From assembly GCA_003254905.1 (NCBI GenBank), contig QANU01077325.1:1-64000 (forward strand): DNA of 64,000 bases, in the 5' to 3' direction. Source of the stretch: Nissolia schottii (lineage: Eukaryota > Streptophyta > Magnoliopsida > Fabales > Fabaceae). The position numbers and the translations under genes are program-made. Positions 1 to 10,444 of this stretch are shown piece after piece (position 1 is the stretch's first letter; each line of letters starts with the position of its first letter). Below the pieces are notes generated by a model. It made no database searches, had not been told where the DNA came from, and was given only the letters and a program-made list of their open reading frames with translations.

Positions 1-780
1 TTCTTATTCTCTTTCTTTTTTCTCCCCTCTCTCCCACTCCCCCTTGGATCCCTTATGCCTCCTTGGGCTCCCACAGGTCCTGTCCTTTTCGGGGAGCTGC
101 AGCTGCAGGTCCTGGCTGCATGCTCCCCATCTGCAGCATAACCCAACTCCCTTTCTCTCACTCTTCCCCCAAGGCATCTTCTTTCACTAAAATAACCTAG
201 CACAAACAAATCCTTTTTGTCTCCTTCCTTAGGTAGTGGAACAGGCTCTAAAAACATGCTACAGGCTGGCCACAGGTTGCTTTCTCAGATGGGTCACCAG
301 GGGCATCTCGAAAACACGCCCTGCAGCCTGCTGGGCGTTTTTTGTGTTATTTGGTTGCCAGCTTGCCTGTAAGGGCGTGTTTGGCTGGTTGATTCTCAAG
401 GTTCCATGTTTGGCCAAAAGGCCTTGGAGTGGGTCCCACGGCCTCCCCGGGACGTGAGGCAGAGCTCAAAGCCCCCAATCCATTACACCTCATAGTTCCC
501 CTTGTTGCTCTACCATAGACATGCTGAGGGCGTGTTTTGTTTGACATCACCCTGTGCCAATCCCTCGATGTCTATGCTAGAGACAAGTTTATATGTGTTT
601 AATATTCTTAATGTTATCCTAAATACATATATTACAAAAGGGTCTGTATCACTCTCAAAGAGGTCCAATCGTTCCCCACGAGACTGTTCGCCCTCTCAAT
701 TCAGTCTGAGACATTTCCCCACTCCCATTGCTATCACACACTCTCAAATCTCAAATCTCAAGCCAAGTTTATGAACTCAT
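1..780. other. Unassigned GC-richer segment
   Basis: This stretch is visibly richer in G and C than the AT-rich DNA that follows. It opens with a pyrimidine-rich tract and has no convincing reading frame: the short open frames lack recognisable domains. It could be the edge of a repeat or of a gene lying outside the window. A hairpin (514-576) is listed separately. Confidence 0.3.
514..576. other. Imperfect hairpin
   Basis: CATAGACAT followed by GAGGG on the left arm pairs with CCCTC and ATGTCTATG on the right arm, with a loop of roughly 30 bases. The arms pair over about 14 bases with a small bulge. No transcript evidence is available, so it may be part of a repeat. Confidence 0.35.
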
Positions 781-1115
781 AAATTCATGATCTGTGTGCT
801 TTAAACCTTAAACAACATTTTGGTTTAAATCACCTGCCATCAAGTGAAGGGGAAGATGGTTGTGGAATCTGATATGTGTGAGAGAAGTGAAACTTGATGT
901 TTACACTAAAATAAGTGTACAAATAATATTTTTGTTTTTCTAAAACTGAAGTGAATTAAGAGAGAAAATGCTGAATTTACTTCGGCTATTGGAGAATTGA
1001 GCATGTGTTAGGATTTGATATAATTTAGGAGGAAAATTGCTTCTTTTCCAAAGCAAACTCTTTCAGAAAATACATTGAAGAGAGAATACGTTAACAATCA
1101 GATAAGCATAAAGTA

Positions 1116-1611
1116 AAAGTATGTGTTCGGTGCTCTTGGGATTGGGTGCTTTGGGGTGGGTATTGGTGCTTCCTGAGTTTGCTCTCCACGCAAAGTCATA
1201 GACTGCATCCTATTAATGTGTTTCACGACCATTGTCTTGTAGAAGAAAAGGACTTGACAGAGTTGACACACATAGCATCTTCACCTCCAAAATGATAAAA
1301 GGTTATGGTACTCCGAATAAACATTTGCTCTTTTCCTAAAGAAATTTGTAGATAAATACAAGTCTATTATTGCCCTGTCGGCAAGAACAATCACAGGAAA
1401 ATTGATAAAACACATAAATGATTGATCATAAATTAAACTATTATGTGGTGTACAAAAATTATGATCTTATGACATTCTGTTCCCATTTTGAATCACCAGT
1501 ACAGAAAAAGTATGGATTTGGTGCTCTTGGGATTAGGTACTTTTGGGCGAGTATGCCTTTTGCTAAATAAATTTTTAGGTAAACACGGGTTTATCGTCCG
1601 ATTTTAAACGG
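1116..1611. repeat. Diverged direct duplication
   Basis: The text GTGCTCTTGGGATT and its surroundings at about 1116-1170 recur at about 1506-1557. The block around 1320-1380 (AAATTTGTAGATAAATACA) has a diverged partner near 1566-1611. The order is the same, so this looks like an old duplication of a unit of about 250-390 bases. The rest of 780-2680 is AT-rich spacer with no gene seen. Confidence 0.4.
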
Positions 1612-2675
1612 GAGAATGAAAGTTGACATTTTTAATAATAATAAGATAAATAATAAGAAAATAAAAAATGATATGAGATTCGTTAGTTTTTTTTTTTCCT
1701 TTTGTAGAACACATTATTTTTATTTTATTTTTTATTGTTGATCATCTTGTTGTTATTCAAAAATGTTGTTCACTTAACATTTTGCTTTTTAATCACATTA
1801 AAGTTAGAATTTAAATTTTACACTGTCATCTAATTATATACCTATAAATTAATAAATATGGTTGACTATCACATTTATTCCTTAAAAGGTCATCCAAACA
1901 TAATGAATTAATTGACTGACCGTATTAGTGTGTTAAAATTAAATTCTTAAAGTTAATAGAACTTATAAACGAGTAATTGTATCATTAAGTAGAGAGGACA
2001 GCTAAATTTAACCGTTATTAAGTTTTCAAGTATTTTCCCATACAAATAAATTGCTTAAAACTATATCATCATCATCATTAAATAAAGAGAATGTAACAAT
2101 GTAGGGTTAGTTAAGAAAGTAGGTACCTTAACTCTTTGATGACACAGTTTAAGTTTTAGGAATGAAAAAGAAAATTATTAAAAAAAAATTATCCTTTAAA
2201 GAGACTTCAATCAAATCGAGTCAAATTACTTGCTCTCCAACTTTAAACAAAATAATCCCTTCTCTTAAGTGTTGAAATCATCATTTTTGTGACTATTTCA
2301 ATTTTTACTACCTAACTCTCAAATGTGATTATGCATGTTTTAAAACAAAATTAACGAATTGTTAAGTAAATATAATTTGTCTATTTTTTATTCCAATTTT
2401 CTTAAAATAAATAACACTTGAATATTTATAGACAACGTATTAAAATTAATTTCGTTTTTATATTATCAAATATTTGAAATTACAAATTTAATTATAGTTT
2501 CATGTTTACATAATTGTCACTATTTGTACCACCCCATCAGGTTTTTTCAATAACAGTTAATAACTCAAATAACATTAGTTATTGGAGTCTTGCCTTCGAA
2601 TTTCTTAAAAGAACATATGTCATACTAATGTTAATATCTTCGATAAAAGAACAGAAGTTTTTTTTTTTTTTTTAC

Positions 2676-3610
2676 TAAAAAAAATAAACTTATTTTAAGT
2701 TTAATGAGATTCAAAACCAAGACCTCTGTCATGGCTTATCCACTGGACTAACATTACTTTTTGTAACAATTTTCCTATGACTCTCCCACTCACACTCTCA
2801 TTCCATCTGAATAATGTTAAGAGTTTTGTTGACATTTTCCTTTTAGTTTTTTGTTGGTCAAATGTTATATATTTTGGTGATATACATAAAAAAGTTAAGC
2901 AAACTTTTTTGGGATATGAACTTTGGTTTCTTAACGATAAAATCAATAGAGGAAAATTTGATTTTCCTCTAATATTCACGTTGCTCAGACTTATCTTTTG
3001 ATCTGTTTTTTCATATGCATACCCCAGCAGTTTGTAACTTTAGAGTTTCAATTTTTTATTGAAAATGTTTTTTTGATTCATATTAAATTTATACACTCTT
3101 ACTTGTTATATAGTAAATATTATATATTTAGTTAAACTCTCTTCCTTCTCTCAAGAAATATCTTTATATATATATATATATTCGTTTTTTATTTTAGAAT
3201 ATTATTATATTAAGAAATTAAGTTATTAACAAAAATAATACTTTATTATGATTATTTTTTTAAAAATTAAAATTTGCATATTTTATTTTATTTTAATATT
3301 TATTATTTATTTTTTATGATAAAAAAATACACAGATAGGTCTATCACTGATATATGACATTTTACCAACAAAAAATAAAAAGGAAAATGTCAGCAAAGCT
3401 CTCTCACATTATTCGGATGAGATGAAGGTGTGAGTGTGGGAGAATCCTAGGACTCTTTAGATTAGGATTTTTTTAAAAAGAAAAATTAAATAATAAAATT
3501 ATATTAATAAATATAATTGTATAAAATATTGTAAAAAGTAATGTTAATCTAGTGGATAAAATATCATATCTCATTGAACTTAAAATAAATTCATTTTTTT
3601 AATAAACACA
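2676..3610. repeat. Inverted pair of a dispersed repeat (foldback or SINE-like)
   Basis: The left arm (about 2676-2895) matches the reverse complement of the right arm (about 3330-3610). Shared landmarks are ACTTAAAATAA, the TAATGTTA...AGTGGATAA block, a CACTCACAC block, ATCTGAATAATG and GACATTTTCCTTTT. The left arm has an internal deletion relative to the right. Both arms contain tRNA-like box motifs (AGTGGATAA, then a decayed GGTTTTGAATC). A third copy lies near 48390-48640. Whether this is one foldback element or two inverted insertions is unresolved. Confidence 0.5.
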
Positions 3611-3853
3611 AATGAAAGTGATTAAACCTGACCAGTTCCAGGCCCGTAGCAACTACCACTGAAAATAAATAATATTTTATTCTTTCACGCAGAACGAGTT
3701 GTATTAAGCCTAACATTAACTTACTAAAACTTATATAACTATTTCAGCTGGCGATTATTTTTTTTATCTTTTTCAAACTTCTCATATTTATACTAAAAAA
3801 AATTAAAAACAACTATTGGACTACCAAAGCTTGCTGAAACATCATTTTTGGGT

Positions 3854-6808
3854 ATGGACTTACCAGCTTCGAACCACGAAAACGACGCCGTTTTCTTCGA
3901 CGCCGTCGACCACTGCTCCTCCGTCGACGAACCGCCGGAACCTTCCTCCTCCACTTCCACGGTCTCGGATCCTAAATCCGTTTCGCCCGAACCTCGAATT
4001 TCGCATCCCCAGCCCACATCTCCGGCCACCACACTCCGTCGCCGGAAACACCGCCGCCAGCTCCAGGGCAATGAACCGGAAGATTCAGCATTCGATTCTT
4101 CCGTCGCTTCCGAGAGCAGCGATTTGATCAATGGCGCGAGAACGAGCTCCCGACGCCACAGAAATCCTAGGACACCCAAGGAAGACGAAAACCCCGCAGA
4201 GAAACTGGATTCGAATCAGAATCAAAATCAATCTCAACAGAATAGCGTCTCTCAAGCTCCAAGTGCTGTGGCCGAAGAGAAACCCGAGGAATCGACCGTA
4301 ACCACAGCTGCGAACGAGGACGCTGCCGGCTATTCCGCTGAATCGCCGAGTCAACACGCCGATTCGTCCTCGAGCTTCCTCGAACTCATAGCAGGGTTGA
4401 TGATCAAGGCAATAGGGTTTCAGATCAAGGTAATCTCCATGTTCGTGACGTTTCCGATGCTCTTCGCGTTTCACTGTTGCATGTTCTGCGTGGATCCGTT
4501 GGGAACAGTGAGGAGGGGCAGGGTTTTCGTGCTAGGGTTTCTCGCGAGAGCCCGCGGCGCTGTGTTCGGGTGCATTGGGCCTTACGTTGATGGATGGTTC
4601 AGGGAGAGCGATTCGGTTTGGAGCGTTGCGTTTCGGTGCGGTTGGGGGTTACTCTGGTCAATCTACGTTTGTTGCATCTTGTTTGGACTCTTGGTTAATT
4701 CGTTTCTGTTCAGTGGGTTTTTGGCTAAGCGCTTTGTGGAGAAGCCGATTCGGATGAGGGAAGTTTTGAACTTTGATTATACCAAGTATAGCCCTGTGGC
4801 TTACGTGCCATTGATTTCGTGTGATAGTGTTGTTGTTGGTGGGAAAGATTCAATTAATAGTAACAACAACTTCGGTGTTAGGAAGTGGAGAGGTGAAAGG
4901 GTTATACCTTCTAAGCACAAAGTGCAAGTCATTGTTTCATTAACAGTGCCTGAGTCAGTATATAACAGAGAGCTTGGGGTCTTTCAGGTACCTTTCTCTA
5001 TCTGATTCGTTTCTCTGCAGTGTTTATTTTTTCTACTCTGCAGTTATGTTGTTTTAGTAGTTCTGTATCTTCTCTGAATTTAAATGTATAGGGTACAAAC
5101 TGATTTGTAATGGATATGATGCACTTAAATTGTGGTTAAAACAGTGTTGGCTCCTTGAAGTGGTTATTCAGTAACAGATTTTGTTGTTTAAGTAAATTCT
5201 GTTTGTTCTGTTATAGAATGTGCTTAAGAATCACAGGGGAAACCTTTGTTGTTAAAAAGGAGCTTAACTGGTATTTTCCCAGGTAACAGATAGTTAGAAA
5301 CTAATATATATCAAGTGGTTACCTTTGATAAATAATATTATGTGGTTGAACATTGAATTTTAATTATTGCTTCATTTGGTGAGGTATTTTTGTATTTTAC
5401 TTACTCCGGTTGCAGTTTGAAACTTCAATTAATTAGATGCACAATATGCTATTCTAATTGGTTTGCATTGTAGTTATGGAACTTGTCAAGGAAAATTTTT
5501 AATATCATGGGTGAAGGGGCGACTTACTTCCCTCTCTAAAGAGTCATAGGTTTCACATTAATAGAGAGAGGATAAACTATAGGAAGGGTGTTGATTCTAT
5601 AACTGCGGCTTATATGTTATTGTGGTAGAATAAGGACCTTTGGTGGGGAGTACGCTATTTTTGGTCACTAGTTTTGACTTTTGAAGATATTTCTCTGTGG
5701 AAACTTTGAAGAGTTTGAGGCAACCCGGTGCCTGTTCAAATTCCCTATAGTTTTCTTATTTGATGTCATTATTTGAGTATTGAAAGAGTGTGGTTAGAAG
5801 ACATTGTGGTAAACCTGGTCATAGAACTTTAAAAATGTGTCTCATTTGAAAGGAGTTCAATAAGCCTCTTTTATTGCTCTCGCTCAAATACAGCCATGGA
5901 AAGAAGTTCAAGTGGAGTCCAATTTTGGTTCCTTTGTTAGTTGTGAATTTTTTGGGTAAAGTGGTTTCCATATGTTAAGACAGAAAAACCCTCGCACAGG
6001 CCTTTGATTAATAGCTCAAACTTTTAGGAAAAGTGGTATTTTGGCATGTTATTTCTGTTTAACCTTCTGTGTGTTTACAAGAAATTCTTAGTTGCTTTTA
6101 GAACAATTAAGAATTTCTCGTGCTCCTAGGTGTTTTAAAATGATTTTTATGTCATGATTGTTAGTTAGGATTTCTTCAAGCATCTTGGTGCATGCTTTTA
6201 AAGACTACCATTTCTTTGTACTTTGTATGATACTTAGTCAATTGGAACTAGTTATGATAAGTACAGTATATAGTTCCTGTTTCTTTCTTTTAAGTTTCTT
6301 CTTTTGACTTCTTTTCTAGGCCAGAGTAGATTTCTTATCGTCTAATGGTAGAACCATTGCAAGCTCAAGCCAACCTTGTATGTTAAAATTCAGAAGTGAG
6401 CCTATCCGCCTAATCACGACGTTCCTCAAGATTGCTCCTCTTGTTACTGGCTATGTATCTGAAACGCAGACTCTGAATGTCAAGATGAGAGGATTTGTCG
6501 AAGGGGATATACCTACTTCGTGCTTGAGAGTGACGCTTGAGCAACGAGCAGAATATCAACCCGGTGCCGGCATTCCTCAAATATACGATGCATCTCTGGT
6601 CATTGAGTCCGAACTTCCATTCTTCAAGAGGATTGTTTGGCTTTGGAAGATGAGCTTATTTGTATGGATCACCATGATGGCCTTCATAATGCAGTTACTT
6701 TTTGTGCTAGTATGTTGTAGACCTATGATTATTCCGAGAACAAGGCTAAGGGTTGCTTCTGCTCAAGCTCCAGCTACCGAACACAATCTTCAGGTACAAA
6801 GTAGTTGA
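3854..6808 (+). CDS. SEIPIN2: Seipin, SEIPIN2/3 type (two coding exons)
   Basis: Seipin is an ER membrane protein at ER-lipid droplet contacts that shapes lipid droplet formation. The coding exons are 3854-4987 and 6320-6808, with a phase-0 GT-AG intron, giving 540 residues. The N-terminal ~170 residues are acidic, Ser/Pro-rich and low-complexity, typical of the long plant SEIPIN2/3 branch and absent from SEIPIN1. Hydrophobic segments lie at about 190-215 and 266-290 and at the C-terminus (about 488-510). The lumenal core contains VPESVYNRELGVFQ, which runs across the splice junction into RVDFLSSNG; this is a recognisable seipin signature. I chose the first ATG in frame; an upstream in-frame TTG is not needed. 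A possible donor near the stop (AG|GTACAA) is not required. The length agrees with Arabidopsis SEIPIN2 (about 525 residues, from memory). Confidence 0.93.
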
Positions 6809-8251
6809 TACTAATTTCCCATTCTTCATTACAATCAAGGTAGTAATGTTCTGTCTAATAGTTTAACCTAGCATGTTCTGACTCATGATCTATGTTAAGT
6901 GAGGCATCCTAACATCTAATTCTTTTTTTTTTTTCCTCGTTAAATTCCTTTGCATTCACAATGTACATATTTAATTGGATGTCATGTGTAATGTAATTTA
7001 TATTAACAAAAATGAAAGAAATGGAATTTTAGGTGAGAAATTCTTGTAGTCATGCAGCGCTATTGTTGGATATGTTCTTGACCATACAAAGTTACAAGTG
7101 ATACTTAAACTCTAAGTGGTGGAGTCAGTCATTATATGTGTGGTCAATAGCATATATAGGATGACATTCCATGATTAGACAAGAATTTCTAAGACTTGCA
7201 GCCTGTTAGTTTTCCACTACGAAAGTGAAATCACACTTCTCAGTAGAACTAATTTTCAGAGAAGAACGTGTGGGAAGAAAAAAAATATTCTGAGACTGTG
7301 TTAAGAGAGAAACTAAGAGAATGGCTTCTATATATTGATTCATTGGTTGAGGAGTCAACAAATACCTCCTCCATTTCCATTCTCCTCTGTGGCTTTATCA
7401 AAGGAGGCGTCCGGTAATATAACACAACTGCAGAATCATGCATTATCTCGTGTATTAATGAATGGAATTCATGTGATTCTGATAATCACATGACATGCCC
7501 TGCATTCCAAATTTCAACCATATATGATCTTATCCACTTGAGTCACGGCAAACTTTTCTGGATAGTGGATAGCCTCCGTTGTTCAATTAAGCCTTTTATC
7601 ATCAACTCATGGACAAAAAAGTTTATCCAATATTTTCCTTAAAAGATTCACATTGTTCAAGTTACAAAGGTACGAAGCAATATATGTAATAAGAGGCACC
7701 ATACTTTCACTTTGATGGAGGCACTGGAGTTTTTGCCTTTTTATATACATCAAAATTGACGATATTTATGTATATTTATAATGTGTGAAAGTAAGATCTC
7801 TTGACTACGTTATTGTTAATGTTCAATTTTTTTGAAATTGGACAAATGATATGTACCACATTGTTTCACTTTGATAGTCTAAACATGATTTAAGTTAAAG
7901 TCTTTGGAGACTTATTTGAAGTCTCAAGTTTTTGGAGAACCGAAATGGTAGTTTAGTAGCAATATTACGAGAAGAAAAAAAGATCTTCTAGAGTGAATCT
8001 CTCACTTTAGAAGATAAAATGAGGAATTTTACTTTTGATAATTTTTGTGCACGAGAAACTGAGGGCTTGAGTTCATGTGGAGGTAAATTCAAATTTTGCA
8101 TACCACAACGTAGAATGAATTATAAACATATGGCACTATTGGAACATGGACAAGCCTAAAGTGAATTTTCATTTTCTCTAGGTGTATAAAAAACATTGTG
8201 AGCTTTCAAAAATGTGAACATGAAGAGAATAGAAAATTCACGCTTGTTTTG
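6809..8251. other. Spacer between seipin and aquaporin genes
   Basis: This holds the 3' regions of two convergent genes (seipin on +, aquaporin on -). It is AT-rich. I see no reading frame with a recognisable domain and no clear repeat. Confidence 0.5.
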
Positions 8252-10444
8252 CTACGATTGGTTACGCCCTTTGAGGAAAGAGGAGCTTTTGGTGATCTCA
8301 CGCACTGGCTTCTTTGTGTATCTGGTGAAATTGTAGGCCCATGTACCGGCCACTGCCCCAAGAATGGGTCCCACAAAGTATATCCATATTGATTTGTAGT
8401 TGCTATGTATAATAGCCGGGCCCAAGGTTCTTGCTGGATTTGCAGATGCTCCAGTGATTGGCCTGTCAAATATAGTTCCAAAAGGGTGTTAACATTTTAA
8501 TGTATGATTGTTTAATTAGGTGTACCATCTTAGTTTATTGAATAAAATGTTGTCTATGAAAAAACTTGCACTAAAACTATATATTGATCAGTTACGTTCT
8601 GGGTTTAAGGTTAATATACCCGGCATACAAGACATTTATGAGAACAGTAGACCCAACTGCAAGCCCAGCCAACTCACCAATCTGCAGTATTTCAAAATTA
8701 AATTAATATATCATTATCATCAATAATATTGATAATAAAATGGATAAATTAAAAGCCATGAAAATGGGTTGAAAAATATTTAGATATGGATTTCAACTCT
8801 CATTACACATGCATTCCGTTGTATTTAATATCATGCAGTTCTTCCAAGTGATTCAAAAGGTTACAAATATTGTTTATACGTTTCGTCAAATCAAGAGTTT
8901 GGCAAGGTGAGTTATGCAAAACTTGTATTAATCAAAATGTTCAATAGAAAATAAGCACCAAATCAAACTTAGAGCCAAACAATTACCGCTCGGTTATCTG
9001 TGGCGACTCCAGAAACAACGAACATGAGTAAGAAAGTGATTATGAATTCTATAATGACACCTCGAATGTCAGATCCAACTGGAGTTGTTCCTACAAATTG
9101 GTTTTCCTTGCCAGTGAACAAGAGTCTGATAGCTCCACATGCAAGTGTGGATCCCAGGATTTGACAAACTATATAAGGGGGTACCTGCCACATAAAAATC
9201 ATGCACAATTCAATTTTCTAAGATACTTAGACAAAATTCCATCGTTAAGTGGTTTTGTTCGGACATGTCTAAAGTCTAAATAAATATAAAGGCATTAACT
9301 AGAAACTATCATGAAAAGACAAAAGAGAAAGACGTTAGGGAGAGTTATTTCAAACTAAACAAAAAGGTCCATTACATATAAATAAAATGCAATTGTGTAT
9401 TTGGAGTTGTTAGTATTGATTTATAGTAGTCCTTGAGATTGTCGAAAGTCAGTTAAGTTTGTCCTTGAAAATGACTAATTTAACTGATGTTAAATAACTA
9501 ACTTGACATACTTTTAGTAACTTCTATGACTAATATGATAATATGCATAACCTAGGGACGAAATTGACTTACGTGGACAACTCTAGAAACATTAAGACGT
9601 CCAAACAAGAATTTCTTCCAAGATATTTTACAGAGGAAAACAATGGTGTAATTGATTAGATTAATCACCTCCTTCCAAGGGAATCTATTAATGGTGGCAT
9701 GAGCAATGGTGACAGCAGGGTTGAAATGAGCACCGGAGATGTGACCAAGAGAGTAAGCCAATACCATAACAGCCAACCCCCAAACAAGTGCAATCCCGGC
9801 AAGTGACACTACTTGGTCGTTGTTGAGGTTCACAGCCACCGAAGTACAACCAACAAATATCAAGAGGAACGTTCCCAACACCTCTGCTACCAACTACATC
9901 CATTCAACAAGCAAAAACCATCTTCGTTAGAAAAATGCTATAATCTCAAAAATTTATATCCACGAGGGAGTCACACTACTTTATTTCATCTAAAAATCAT
10001 CATTGTTTTCTGTAAAAAAATTTGCCAATAAATTTTCACAGATTAACATTACTTTTTCTTTGTTAAAAATAAAAATTTTGAGCTCTCCATGATCGATAAG
10101 TTAATCTCTGAAGAGTTTATAATGAATCATGCGTCCCTATATAAGTCACGAAACATTAATTTAAAGACTTTTCGGATGACTTTTCTTTGGGTTTCTTGTC
10201 TATTTTACTTTCTAGTTAGGTCAAGACTTATTCATGAAAAGTTTATCGTCATAATTAAAAGGAGAAATCCAAAAAACGAGATGGAAATAAGAAAAGAGAA
10301 GAAAATAGACACCTTCTGCAAGAGAGGAACGATGACCTTGATGTCGGAGTCGTCATTCGCACAATTCACAACCACATTGCAGTCATTGCATGGATTATTG
10401 TTATTAAAAGCCGTGGCCATGGAATTAGGAGGACTAGTAGCCAT
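8252..10444 (-). CDS. NIP1: NIP subgroup I aquaporin (nodulin-26-like), five exons
   Basis: Nodulin-26-like intrinsic proteins are channels for water, glycerol and small neutral solutes. Exons in reading order are 10444-10313, 9893-9669, 9184-8987, 8681-8620 and 8462-8252, all with GT-AG introns in frame, giving 275 residues. Both NPA boxes are intact ([25 protein letters not shown]). The aromatic/arginine filter reads W (ALVWGL), V (LAVGST), A (GASAN) and R (NPAR), the NIP-I signature. Six membrane spans can be followed. The C-terminus ends in [12 protein letters not shown], which carries a Ser at the place phosphorylated by calcium-dependent kinase in nodulin 26 (family knowledge). The N-terminal tail is Asn- and Cys-rich (NPCNDCN). 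Exon 1 starts at MATSPP; an upstream in-frame GTG is not needed. Intron 2 carries a decayed MITE. Closest named types are NIP1;1 and NIP1;2; symbiosome expression cannot be judged. Confidence 0.95.
9410..9590. repeat. Decayed foldback MITE in aquaporin intron 2
   Basis: The text around GACTAATATGATAAT and CATAACCTAGGGACGAA closely resembles the right half of the foldback element at 41220-41432. The left half (AGTTTGTCCTTGAAAATG) also matches. It lies wholly inside the intron between exons 2 and 3 of the NIP gene. Confidence 0.45.

Noticed and set aside
1-780. First 780 bases as an LTR
   Set aside because: No TG...CA boundary with a 5-bp target duplication could be found and no primer-binding or coding text follows.
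3793-4474. Minus-strand frames over the first seipin exon
   Set aside because: They are shadows of the GC-rich seipin N-terminus, with no domain or splice context.
8206-8481. 91-codon minus-strand frame starting MELYLTGQ
   Set aside because: It is an out-of-frame reading of the last aquaporin exon.
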